A stretch of DNA of 64,000 nt from Mytilus californianus (taxonomy: Eukaryota > Mollusca > Bivalvia > Mytilida > Mytilidae): NCBI RefSeq assembly GCF_021869535.1, contig NW_026262734.1, positions 77,066,339 through 77,130,338 on the forward strand, in the 5' to 3' direction. Each line of letters opens with the position of its first letter. The stretch's first letter is position 1. Of this stretch, positions 34,735-45,673 are shown in pieces. The notes beneath the pieces were generated by a model. The model worked only from the letters and a program-made list of their open reading frames with translations, ran no database searches and was not told the origin of the DNA. The translations under genes were made by a program, and so were the position numbers.

Positions 34735-37619
34735 GTATGTTTGCATTAAAAAAACTTCTTACAGTTTTGATTTTTTTTAATTTTTCAACTCTTAGAGTAA
34801 TTAATTAGTAACAATAATCCAAGAATATTAAAGATACAACAAATGCAATGTTTAATATTGCTATTTAACATTTTGAACCTGTAAGGCCTATAGAAATAGC
34901 CTCCAAACTATAAAAGTACAAAACTTCAAGTCCTATGTATTGTAGCTGGTTTTATTATTTTCTAATTATACAAGGGAACTGTTTTCTTTAATTGTTTTCT
35001 TAGGTTTCAGTTTTGATAACTGTACTTTTAAGACTGTTTATTTTTAACACCACTAAAATTGTCAAATATGATAATAATATTTTTTTTTTGTATAATTTGC
35101 AGAAAATTTTCATGTTCATATTTGGTGAAATTTACAGCTTAATTTGATTTTGTGCTTAAACATTTTATTACAACAGAATGTATTTCTTCAAAAGACTTTC
35201 AACCGGAAAATATAATTGTAAAGAATATTTGACGTTTGTTTGTTTTCAAGGCAACTACATGCTTGTATGAAAAAAATTACGAATATGAATATATATTAAT
35301 GTGTGTTAAGACGACGAGTAAATGCATTTATGTCTTATCAGATGTGACTAGTCTTGAAAAAATCATAAAATGAATTACAACCTTATAAAAAACGGAAGAA
35401 AAAAGGCATTACTCGACCAACGAAAGTTATATATTTATACAGCAAAATTTTGTAAGATCGTCTACGGCGTGAGACACAGTTTAGACAGTGTTTCCACGAT
35501 GTCAAATATGCACAGGTTCAAATTTGTATGATGGGAGAACAATTATGTGAGATCTAACATTGTTTGGTTCAATTACAGATAAGTGCAGGATTATAAGGAA
35601 TAGTCAACAACTGCTCTTTTGGTTTTCTTATTCCGTGCACCAGTACTTGTCATGTTACTAATAACTGAAAAATTAGCTATGATTGTGTATTAAGTCGTTT
35701 TCTTCGTAAATTGCATTTTAACTTTTGGACTATTTCCATAAATAATGGAATATCATAACAGATCAAACCCATGGGCTCAAAAGGGAAGACACCGGACTCG
35801 CGTTTCGACTATATTAAACATTTAAATGATACACCCTCGATTGTTGCCGGATTTTTTTTTTTTGCTCTATTAGTCCTTTTTGCACTATGTTCTTTTATCG
35901 GGAAATACACAATTTTTTGGATTTTTTCATTATTTTGTAATCATATTCATGTAACGTCACATGTACCTGTTTGGCAGTTTCAAATATCGATCTATTGAAA
36001 TGATCTTATATAGATGCCATGAGTAGAATGATGTTTTCAGTCCTCTTTTCTGGATTTTCAAAATGCTTGAATACGTAAAAAGCTGAAACAGTTTGAGAAT
36101 GGTGTTCTTGCTATTATTTTTAATTTGAGAATGCTTTTATATACATGCTAAGGTAACGATCATATTTAAGTGTCATTAACTGTACCGAACATTAAATAAA
36201 AGCTTTTTAAGATATTCTGGGTTGATCTCTTTCAGGACGCACACACATAAAAGTATGAAAGACAAAGCTGTAGTCTGCTATTGAGCTTCTTTGAAAAATC
36301 TCTTACATTATTCTATTGATTCAATTTGTTTTTTTTTCAGTAACTTTAACGATCTATTTGCCTTTTTAAATTGCGACTTGAAATGTTTGCAAATATTTTG
36401 TTAGTGATCAACTATTCAATTCAGTTTATTCATAGGGTAATTTGTATCTCGTGAATTCCTTTGTATGGTTAGAAAACACAAATGTAAGAATTCAACCCAA
36501 ATACAGAATTCTTTAACAAGAACTTGTTGAAACCCTAATATCTGCTTTTGCGCGAAAATCCATTTTTTTTATTTTATTTCTTTTTTTAATATGAATGATT
36601 TAATTTGCTATCTTTAAACATAAATAACCAAAAACTAGCAAAATCTTGCTATCCTCGCGACATTTGATTAAACTTTTCAAACATACGTACGCTTTTACCA
36701 GAGTATTAATGTGTGTTAAGATTGAAAATGATCACATATACAAATACTAGTATGTTGATAAGGGGCACCAATAAACCATGCATCAGTCTACATAAGACTC
36801 ATCGGTGACGCTCAGAACAAAACAGTTATCTTTTGTAAGTTTTAAGGGTCAGCTGGAGCCGGTCTCTGGTGCGATATTTTATTGCTACGTTGAAGACTTA
36901 TTGGTGTACTGCGTCTGGTATCTGCTTAATGGTCATTAAAATGTACTTATAATTGTATCTTTTGTAAGTTCTCAGAAATATGGGAGTCATTCTCGCTCTT
37001 CAGATTGTTTCACCACTTTCTGAATAGTTCAAAAATATTCTTTTATATATGGTTAACTAATTTTTGTTGCGTAATGAGCAACATTCACAATCCCACATTC
37101 AATTGAACACACTACACTCAACATGCTCAAGATAGTGCATTTAAAACACTATCCAATCAAGAATGAACCAGTGTGCCCTGGTAAATTTAAAAAGAACATT
37201 AGTTCAACTTAATTGTTCAATAGCAGATATTTGATGTTCATCTTTCTATTATATTTATACAACCGATCGATGCAGAAAATATTAAATTATAAAATATCTT
37301 TTTATCAAATTAGTTAACAGAATATAATATATTACTTATAAATCTACATACCGTGCTCATCACGCAACAAAAAAATAGCTTTAAACTTAGATATTTACAC
37401 ATCAAGACGTGTATATACAACATAAAAACGCCGGAAATAACAAATTTCCTTTGGAGCATCATGCATCTGCTACCAAAAGCATATATAATACTCTTGTAAA
37501 TTTCATTTTGTAACAAACATGTATAACGCATGCATCACGACCATATCAGTTTCGACTTATCTGTACATGTACGACAGAATATCAACACATTCCGATATTT
37601 AAATTTGAACGTATATTAA
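34735..37619 (+). other. Intron 14, 5' part
   Basis: AT-rich, with two short diverged fragments of the ~355 bp repeat (~35766-35822, with ACTCGCGTTTCGACTA; ~36775-36832, with AAGACTCATCGGTGACGCTC). A ~120 bp stretch at 36840-36960 resembles the insertion at 975-1097. Nothing coding is supported. Confidence 0.5.
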
Positions 37620-38633
37620 GGTGTAATACCACCAAATCATATTACGTCACATCCGGTTGCATACGGAAATAGGTCGAAAAAAATATTCCCTTAATTTTGA
37701 CAGTTCTAGGTAATTAATCCTATATTTCATTGCAGTACAACATTTCTGGGTCATAACGTATATCTTTTGTATTTCAAAGCACAATTATTTTCTTATTTGG
37801 GGTTTCTGTAGAATATTTTGGAAACAGGTAAAAAAAGAGGTGAACATTTGATTGGTTAACTTCCAGTGATGGTTCTTTTCTTATATGCAATGAAATGAAA
37901 TGTGATTTTTTTTTCTATAGTAGGTTCTACTGGACAGGATAAAACTTTACTCATGCGCAGTATTTCTTTATTTGAAACAAAAATAAATTCTGCACAATTT
38001 TTTGAAAAGTGCAAATTTAACAAAGACAAAATTTAGTCTTAGATAACATAATTTTTTCTTATTAGTAGTTAGTTGCTTTGAACTAGCTGTCAGTAGCTTC
38101 GAGTACCCTCAGATTAGTACTTAGTGTCTTTTTGTTGTTGGGATATACAAGTACCCAGCTACGTCCACTCTGTGTTTTTGTTAGATGTATGTTATTTGTA
38201 TCCATCTGATGAGTTAAGCCTTTTTCAATTGATTTTTATAGTTTGTTCTTATGTTTTACTGTTACACCATTGTCCCAGGATAAGGGGAGGGTTGGGATCC
38301 CGCTTACATGTTTAACCCCGTCACATTCTGTATGTATGTGCCTGTCCCAAGTAAGGAGCCTGTAATTCAGTGGTTGTCGTTTGTTGATGTGTTACATATT
38401 TGTTTTTCGTTCATTTCTTGTACATAAATTAGGCCGTTAGTTTTCTCGTTTGAATTGTTTTACATTTGTCATTTCGGGGCCTTTTTAGCTGACTTTTTTG
38501 TTGAAGGCCGTACGGTGACCTATAGTTGTTAATTTCTGTGTCATTTGGTCTCTTGTGGCGAGTTGTCTCATTTGCAATCATACCTCACCTTCTTATTTAT
38601 CTAATAGGGGAAAATCAATGGTGGTATTACACC
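37620..38633 (+). mobile_element. Second copy of the TTAA-flanked MITE, split by a later insertion
   Basis: It starts GGTGTAATACCACCA after TTAA (37616-37619) and ends TGGTGGTATTACACC before TTAA (38634-38637). Its body aligns with 21279-21728 until 38027, then resumes at ~38602 (TAATAGGGGAAAATCAATGG). The 574 bp between is a different repeat. Confidence 0.88.
38028..38601 (+). repeat. Mussel dispersed repeat nested in the MITE
   Basis: It contains TCAGTGGTTGTCGTTTGTTG and GAGTTGTCTCATTTGCAATC. The same family occurs at 56560-56981 (+) and 55640-55870 (-). The unbroken MITE at 21279 shows where it entered (AAAGAC|TAATAGG), so its limits here are precise to a base or two. Confidence 0.82.
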
Positions 38634-38672
38634 TTAAGAGCAATTAATTGATGGACTTTGATCTTTCTGTAG

Positions 38673-38776
38673 ATTTGTTCAGAGAAATTAACGGATATGA
38701 ATATGAGGAAATGGAAAACAGCTGGTATTTTGGAGAAGAGGAACAAAACAAGGTTTTATCTCGAAAGAATATGTGA
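38673..38776 (+). CDS. Coiled-coil gene terminal exon 15
   Basis: After ATCTTTCTGTAG the frame opens in phase 1: DLFREINGYEYEEMENSWYF then GEEEQNKVLSRKNM and TGA (38774-38776). The peptide is very acidic with a short basic end. An AATAAA follows 11 bases after the stop, supporting the end of the gene. Joined from 8027 and leaving out the optional exon 3, the model gives 405 residues. The acidic tail has no recognised motif. Confidence 0.75.
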
Positions 38777-38786
38777 AAAAACGATA

Positions 38787-38792
38787 AATAAA
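38787..38792 (+). terminator. Polyadenylation signal AATAAA
   Basis: Canonical hexamer 11 nt after the TGA of the coiled-coil gene. A second AATAAA at 39343-39348, followed by T-rich sequence, would allow a longer 3' UTR. Confidence 0.65.
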
Positions 38793-39524
38793 ACAAATTA
38801 GGTAGTGCTAGTAGGTGTACAAGTTTATTTTTCGCGTCATATCTGAATATGTTGAACCCATGGAGTATATGACAGTGATACCTTTTATTTGATATATTGT
38901 TTTAGATCGTTTAGCAACATTTATATACATATTATAAAAAAGGCCATTAAGACACGAAAATGTTGGAACACTGCCACATTTACATTGTTACAAAAGTATC
39001 ATTATTAGTACTAGTATTAGTGTATTCGCATTTACAAGAAATGTTATTTATTGCAATGACATATTATACAGGCAACTATCCACCAACATTGTGTTCCTAA
39101 ACTATTTCTTTTATTGTTAATTGCAATGACATTGTCTGTCATATTTAATTTCATAATAAGGGAGAAGGTTTGCGAAGACAGCTTCAGGTCTTTGAAAACG
39201 TAAATATTAAGTTACTTAACAGCATTTGTCAGATCTTCACATGTTGTTGATTGCATATATGAATTAATTACAGTGTAGTTGATATTATTAAATTGTATGA
39301 TCTCATCATATATTGTTGTTTAAATGTATATAACTTAAAAAGAATAAAGTTTTTACTAGTTTGCAATTTCATGTTTTACATTATGGCTCTCTTCATATGT
39401 ACCCCGTAACTTATAGATTTATCAGAGAGACATATGAAAATATCCAGCCAAGTATACATTGTAACTTCTAGCGAAAAATTCAAAACAATATTTATTTCCC
39501 CATCCCATTACATATATACAGTGT

Positions 39525-39815
39525 TGTTCTTTGTTATTCGTGGACTAATAAAGGCAACAGTAGTGTACCGCTGTTCGAAATTCATAAATCGATTGTGAAA
39601 AAACAAATCCGGGTTACAAACTAAAACTGAAGGTAACACATCAAATATAAGAGGAGAACAACGATACAACAGAAACACTAAAATGAATACACACAGAAAC
39701 GAACTATAAGATAACAATAGCCATTTTCCTGACTTGGTACAGGACATTTTAAGAAAAAATGGTGGGTTGAACCTGGTTGTGTGGCTAGCCAACCTCCCGC
39801 TTTAGTGGCAATGTT
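39525..39815 (-). repeat. Dispersed mussel repeat (inverted copy of 53880-54140)
   Basis: GTTCGAAATTCATAAATCGATT, CCGGGTTACAAACTAAAACT and GGTGGGTTGAACCTGGTTGT recur in the opposite orientation at 53880-54140, and in part at 56140-56330. The 94-codon minus-strand frame here is part of this repeat. Confidence 0.75.
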
Positions 39816-39936
39816 AAATATAACACTAAAATGACAACATAACATGACAGGACTACAATACTAAAAAATTTGAAGAGCATACAGGACAGAGAAACACACA
39901 AATAAACAATATAATAGAATATTACGACAAGCTTAT

Positions 39937-40265
39937 AGTTATTAAAGGTACCAAGCTTATAATTTAATACGCCAGACGCGTGTTTCGTCTACACAAGACT
40001 CATCAGTGACGCTCAGATCAAAATAGCAAAGAAACCCAAACAAAGATGAAGAGCATTGATGACCCAAAATTCAAAAAAATGTGCCAAATACGGCTAAGGT
40101 AATCTATAACTGGGATAAGAAAATCATTAGTATTTCGAAAAAATGACCATTTAATTGATATTCATGTCAACACCGTGCTGACTAATGGGCTGGTGATACC
40201 CTCGGGGACGAAACGTCCACCAGTAGTGTTATCGACCCAGTGGTGCAAATAGTTATCAAAGGTAA
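39937..40265 (+). repeat. Mussel ~355 bp repeat unit, complete
   Basis: It begins AGTTATTAAAGGTACCAAGC and ends with AGTTATCAAAGGTA. The GACGCGTGTTTCGTC / GGGACGAAACGTCC inverted pair is present. Confidence 0.85.
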
Positions 40266-40404
40266 TCAGCTGTTAATTGTCTCTACGATTCTCTAGATCT
40301 CCACCGTAGCGTATCATATTCTCATATATCGGATTTCTATGAGATTGCAAGTTGTTTAGAAGATGAATGCACATGTCCACACTCGGACCCTGTATCCTAT
40401 CCTG

Positions 40405-40556
40405 TTGAACCGCTTAGTCTTTAGTTTTCTATGTTGTGTCATCTGTACTATAAGTTGTCTGTTTGTCTTTTTATTTTTGGCCATGGCGTTGTCAGTTTGT
40501 TTTCGATTTATGAGTTTGACTGTCCCTCTGGTATCTTTCGTCCCTCTTTTAAGTTA
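40405..40556 (+). repeat. Dispersed mussel repeat (CCCTCTGGTATCTTTCGTCC family)
   Basis: TAGTTTTCTATGTTGTGTCA through GAGTTTGACTGTCCCTCTGG. Other copies lie at 45130 (+), 52606 (+), 26340 (-) and 62930 (-). The two overlapping plus-strand frames here are repeat text. Confidence 0.8.
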
Positions 40557-40803
40557 AACGTAATACAAAACAAGAAACAAGATAAACCTGTTTCATCTGT
40601 ACGTAACTCTTATTTTATGAATTCATCAACATTGTACAGAAATAGTAATAGTATCATTAATTATATAATCATCCCTTTTAACATTCAGTTAATTAGGTTA
40701 TTGACATGATTATTCAATTTTGATTCATGAATAACCCGTGTATTCCGTATAGATTTTCTCTATATGTGTTTTCCAAATCTTCCCATCTCTTCATAGAGAT
40801 AGT

Positions 40804-41069
40804 TTACCTAGTATCTTTTGATATTTTATTGAAATTTTCATTTTTAGGTAGTGCATTGAAAGTTTTGTGAGATGCAATTTTAATACATGTCTCCAAGTAT
40901 TCTGATAATCCAAAAAACTCTGCCTCTATAATACTATCTATTGCTTGTTCAGATGTCAAAGAATCAGCCATTTCTGTGGAATATTCTGCCAATGATGCAT
41001 CTATTCTTGTTAAAGTTTTTTCGGTTTGATATTCGTGTGCTATTGGCAAAATAAGATGAGCGTCCGTTT
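40804..41069 (-). CDS. BTB/POZ protein, exon 2 (C-terminal half)
   Basis: On the minus strand the acceptor TTTGTTTCAG opens this exon at 41069 in phase 1, and it ends with a stop at 40806-40804. It reads TDAHLILPIAHEYQTEKTLT, matching the helix after the BTB core (L-P-L-A-x-E-Y-Q). It then gives EQAIDSIIEAEFFGLSEYLE, resembling the start of a BACK-type helical region, and ends ~30 residues later. With exon 1 it gives 98 + 1 + 87 = 186 residues. The protein is a BTB domain with a short BACK-like tail and no Kelch or MATH domain. Such proteins usually dimerise and act as Cullin-3 adaptors; whether this one binds Cullin-3 is inference. Confidence 0.85.
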
Positions 41070-44000
41070 CTGAAACAAATTTAAGAAGAAATTATCATAT
41101 AGTTTCGGAAAAAAAAACATATTGATATAAAGTAATTGAACACAATAACACAAATAAGGTCACAGTAGTTTATAAAAGATTGATTCCACGAGAAGCAACA
41201 AATCAAGGTATAAAACAACAAACTGAAGGAACCAAGATAAAAAAATAGCTACATCGGTTACTCGAAGGGATAAACATATATTGCTTTGTATGCCTCACCA
41301 ACCACGCAAATCCACACTCAGTCAAACGATCACATTTGTAATTAAATAAATGTGAATGTGTTCATGAAGACTTTTTAACGAAACGTGAATCAATTTACAC
41401 AATTTGACGAATATACATATCTGAAAGGCAACTAATTAAGGTGTCTAATCACGATTACTAAAATTTGAACATGATTTAAAATAATCTCTAACAAACTTTG
41501 TTTAATATTCCTAGCACTTCTATTATTAAACGCAATCAATTTAAAATCGATTTAAAACTATAGTTATATGTGTGCGCCGTGGTAATATAAATACATTATT
41601 GAACGAGCGATGACCTCTCTCAATGAAAGAAGCTACAAACAATAGGATATAACAAAATATCTATCATATATACAACTATATATAACCGTCCTAAATCATA
41701 AACATGAAATTAAACAAACCAATTAAAATTTGGCGCTACAGGCAGCATAGAACTACTAAAACAAAAAATATACTTTGATAATCAATAATAAGTAAAATAC
41801 ATATCGAAATAAGAGATTACATTCACATGATTCAAGCATTTATGGAAGCATTTGCACTGACAACAGAGTACAGAAATATTAATGTGACTTCAAATAACTT
41901 TGACCCTGTTTTTTGAATAACAGTTGAGAAGACAGTTGACTGCCTGGGAACCGGTTATATTCAGGACTGCTTGACGTTCTGTGAATGTTGTACCTATTCT
42001 GAAAGAATATCCACTGGACTTATCCGCATTGAGTCCTGAGTATGACACTTATCTATAAATAGTACTCTTTCTAATGCTTAGTTGCTATTGCCAACCATTA
42101 ATTAATGTTACCCGTTTTTGGAAGGTCACGTATTTAAATATTGACTGTTTATATTGAAAAAATGGCACAATTGGTTTTTCAAATCTTAAATGATTACCAC
42201 TTGACGAAAATTGTCAGTTTGTTTATACATTTAAACGTAAAATAACTTGACATTAAGACACTCATTCTACATCATCGTCGGTTAGGTTAAAAGATGGGTC
42301 TAAACACTGTATCACAATGGAATTGGATATTTTCTTATGCATTCCGATTAAATTATGACCCCATAACATCGCAGTAATTACTATGAAATCAGCGATTTTC
42401 TACATAAACTCTGAATACTACGGTTGTCGCAAAATCAGCAAATAAATCAAAATTAGAAGTAGTTACTATAATGTCATATATAACGATTGAACGATATGAA
42501 AGATCGCCCTGGAACAATTACTCTCAAAGCAAAATTTATATGGCCTAAAAAACTTAACATTTTTATCAATGCGGCATAATTCATTTGCGGGTAAACTTGC
42601 TTCCACGATAACAGTATCTAAACAAATACCCAATCATTTATACCCGATAGCTTGTCCCAAAGTTTATATGCTACAATATACAACTATGGTCCGCTGAGGA
42701 GATGGATATCTAAAATGGTAAACACGAGTAAGGGTTATTCCAACAAGTCTTTAACCGACTCAATGGGCCATAATTGTTTTATTACACCAAACGAACATAT
42801 TACTTTTAAAAATAAAATATTGTAACAGATTGTCAAAATACTTACGTTAGAAAACTATTTTGTGTTTATTGACATTTCGCGTATTTAAAACGAAGGGTTA
42901 TTCTTTCAGTAAAATATAGATGGCCCTGAATAGGGCCGTTTACAAGAGATATTATTATATTTTACATATATTTCAAACAATTCTATTGGATAAAACGTTA
43001 TCACGTGACATGGAATAATTCAGTTAATGTTCATTCAATTGCAAGGAAGAACGAATAACCCTAAAAATTTACACCAGCGTTGAATAACCCTATTATTCAC
43101 CGGCGAATAACCTTTTTAGTTTGTTGATTTGTACCCATGAAAATGACGTCACAGACGTAAATAAACAAAATGGCAACGTTCAAGTTACAGGAAGCCCATT
43201 GATCGAGAGAAGAGGAAATAAGGCTTTTGACGTGCATCTTGTGCCGATGATATCTCTAATAACGGTCCTTTTCAGGGCCATCAATATTTTACAAAAAGAA
43301 TCTACCTTTGTTGTACATACGAGAATTCTACGACACAAATTACATGTATTGTTGAACGTCAACTTGTGTTTGTTACTGACTCAAGTAAGGGTAAGTGCTA
43401 TTGCAATTATTCAAAATGCCCTTCCACTATTAGTTCGGTATAATAAAACAATTGTAGCCCCTTAGAAGCGATGAATATCCACCTTTTCAACGGGCCATAA
43501 TTGTATATTCTCGACACTAGATGAATTTCCAAGTCTTGTTTGGTCTTCTTTCCTGGCCCTTGCCATATTTGTGTTTTTTTCAGCTGACGTTAAGTGACGT
43601 CATACATTAAAGGGAGTCAACTCGTGATCATTGAGTACGACAAGGGTTTTACACCGGAGAATAATAGGGTTGTTCTATGGAAGCTTCAATTTTTCGGGAT
43701 TATTCGCCGGGGAATAATAGTATTGTTCGATGGAGGCTACAATTTGTTAGGATTATTCATCGCTCCTGGCAATTTTTAGAACAAAACATCAAAAATAAAC
43801 TCAGACACGTGATTCCTTATTAGTCAATCAAGTTATTACTGTATAATGTAAGGTATGATAATATGAATACTAGTATTCAGTGAAGTAAAGCTTTAAACTT
43901 AGATTCCAACCATAACATCTGTATTAGCCGAATGTCAGCCAATTGGTACAAATCGTCGAGCATCTTCAGTGCACAAGATAAATCGTTAAATATTTAATGA

Positions 44001-44352
44001 CTTGAACGATATAGATCTGAATGGTAGTCTCATGCAAACATAATGTATTTTTTTCTCTGTTAAATCGATTCAAATATCATACAATGGGATGAATTTTGAC
44101 TAACTTAAAGGCATTTATTATACATGTCATGTTCGTTTAACAGTATTTTGTGTCCTCGATGGCGTCATCAACTTGTATATAAAGTAAATAATATTTTTTT
44201 GTTAATAACATCACTAACACTGCAATGTTCATCGTTACTGTGAGGCGCAAATAAATATATTTTTTAAACATTTATGTTTATAGATGTGTTTATTAAATAA
44301 GAGCAATCAAAATTTTTTCAACACAAAATAACACATTTTGGTTCCCAAATAC
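41070..44352 (-). other. Intron of the BTB gene (3,283 bp)
   Basis: The donor is G|GTATTT (minus strand, 44352-44351) and the acceptor TTTCAG (41072-41070). It contains a large fold-back element at 43039-43772. The rest is AT-rich without supported features. Confidence 0.8.
43039..43772 (+). mobile_element. Fold-back element with ~75 bp imperfect inverted ends
   Basis: The left arm (TTGCAAGGAAGAACGAATAA ... CTATTATTCACCGGCGAATA) pairs with the right arm (GGATTATTCGCCGGGGAATA ... CGCTCCTGGCAA). Inside the arms TGACGTCA-type sequences also occur on both sides (43144 and ~43597). A 114-codon open frame at 43121-43465 shows no recognisable domain. Probably a non-autonomous DNA element. Confidence 0.6.
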
Positions 44353-44647
44353 CTTTTAATTCGTCCTCTCCACAGCCAGGTAAAGTGAATCTTAAAAAAA
44401 AACAACCAAATGCACCCGGGTCCTTTCCCTTAAGAGTTATTTCTTTCGCAATTTTCTCTTTGAAATCAACGCTCAACATTTGTTTGAAAACTGGTGATGC
44501 ATCCATGAGTTGCTTTTTGTTGACATGAAACTGTAGTTTGCCCACTTTGAGTGTTAAGTCGTGGCATGCAAAAGGAGCAACGATATTTATGAATTCTTCC
44601 GTTGATATGTAATCAGGATCTGTCTTGATCTTCTTTGGCTTGGACAT
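44353..44647 (-). CDS. BTB/POZ protein, exon 1 (start and BTB core)
   Basis: The ATG at 44647 begins MSKPKKIKTDPDYISTEEF. From residue ~29 the BTB core follows: HDLTLKVGKLQFHVNKKQL (strands and the H-V-x-K helix start), then ASPVFKQMLSVDFKEKIAKE (conserved A-S-P-V-F-x-x-M), then an I-x-L-x-G segment and FLRFTLP. The donor after residue 98 (DELK plus G) is G|GTATTT, phase 1, matching exon 2 exactly (Glu at the junction). BTB domains mediate homodimers and often recruit Cullin-3. Small BTB-only or BTB-MATH-like genes are numerous in molluscs, so this is probably one of an expanded family. Confidence 0.9.
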
Positions 44648-44673
44648 AATTGATTTTGATTTCTAGGCAATGG

Positions 44674-44681
44674 TGACGTCA
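44674..44681 (-). promoter_or_regulatory. Perfect CRE palindrome upstream of the BTB start
   Basis: TGACGTCA lies ~27 bases before the ATG on the minus strand. It is the binding palindrome of CREB/ATF factors. It might be promoter-proximal if the 5' UTR is short, but chance occurrence cannot be excluded. Confidence 0.3.
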
Positions 44682-45129
44682 ACTTTAAACAAAAACAGGC
44701 TGAGATTCATGAATTATGATTTTAACGTGATATACACATTTATAAAACCAATTTGTTGTCTCAAACGTATCTTATATTACCTCTTATGCTAAAAATTACG
44801 AAATACATTTGTATTGAAAATACACAATGTACATTATTTACGAGCTTTAGTTAAAGTGAAAATAATGAGATCCCCGTGAATTTTATCCTGGGTCGATAGA
44901 AGATGGTGCAGCTAATCTTTTAGTATAGTATGTCAAATTAAATAAGTCAATGTATGTATATTGTTTTTGTCGTGATTTCTGTTGACGCTTAAGTCTTTTT
45001 TCAGAGTCTTTAGAGTAGTTGCTTTTTTGTTTGAAGATCCAGCACGACTTGAGTAATTGTAACAATAACTAATGGTTTTAATAGATCTAATAAAATGTTT
45101 GAGCAACACCACTGGTGCAACATATTGGA

Positions 45130-45285
45130 GGGTTTGTTGCTCAGTCTTTAGTTTTCTATGTTGTGTTTTGGTATTGTTGTTTTTCTTTTCTTCTTTTAGT
45201 TTATTCCTTAGCATTGTAAGTTTGTGTTTGACTTATGATTTTGAATATCCCTTTATGTCTTTCGCCTCTCCTTTGTCATAAAGAG
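45130..45285 (+). repeat. Dispersed mussel repeat (diverged copy)
   Basis: CAGTCTTTAGTTTTCTATGT and GACTTATGATTTTGAATATC match the family at 40405. Confidence 0.7.
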
Positions 45286-45554
45286 TGAACGCCAATTCTT
45301 CAAACCTTTTTATTTCTTAATTGAATACTTTTCAAAATAAAAAAAGTAAAAACCTTTTAAAAAGGCGCTGACAAAATGAACTTTGAATGGATGAACCCTT
45401 TGAATGGAATTTTGTAGTTAAAACACTTTCAATTTGATATGTATTTGCATACAGAAATTATGTCCAACAAACATAAAAAAACAACAATCTTCAACATGTT
45501 GAAATCAGTATTTTGTTCATTTAATTATGTATAATTGTGTATTTACCTCACAAA

Positions 45555-45667
45555 AATATTGATATTAAAAGACCTCCGAACAAAAAGGGATTTTCAGATC
45601 CACGAGCCCGAAGGGCGAGGGAATTTGAACAGCTCTTTGTGTGAGGAGGTCTTTTAATGTCAATATT
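45555..45667 (+). mobile_element. 113 bp palindromic element, 23 bp inverted ends
   Basis: AATATTGATATTAAAAGACCTCC (45555-45577) is an inverted copy of 45645-45667 with one mismatch. The centre has a GCCCGAAGGGC hairpin (45606-45616). Too small to code for anything; a miniature inverted-repeat element or a structured unit. Confidence 0.7.
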
Positions 45668-45673
45668 AACTTA

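Noticed and set aside
35771..35998. 75-codon plus-strand frame with a hydrophobic stretch
   Set aside because: Its start overlaps a fragment of the ~355 bp repeat (ACTCGCGTTTCGACTA); the rest is T-rich sequence giving Phe and Leu by composition.
39508..39792. 94-codon minus-strand frame, and the similar plus-strand frame at 53991-54185
   Set aside because: Both are translations of the same dispersed repeat in opposite orientations.
40363..40709. Two overlapping plus-strand frames of 64 and 92 codons
   Set aside because: They coincide with the CCCTCTGGTATCTTTCGTCC repeat present in several places in the window.
43121..43465. 114-codon plus-strand frame in the BTB intron
   Set aside because: It lies inside a fold-back element and shows no recognisable domain or splice context.
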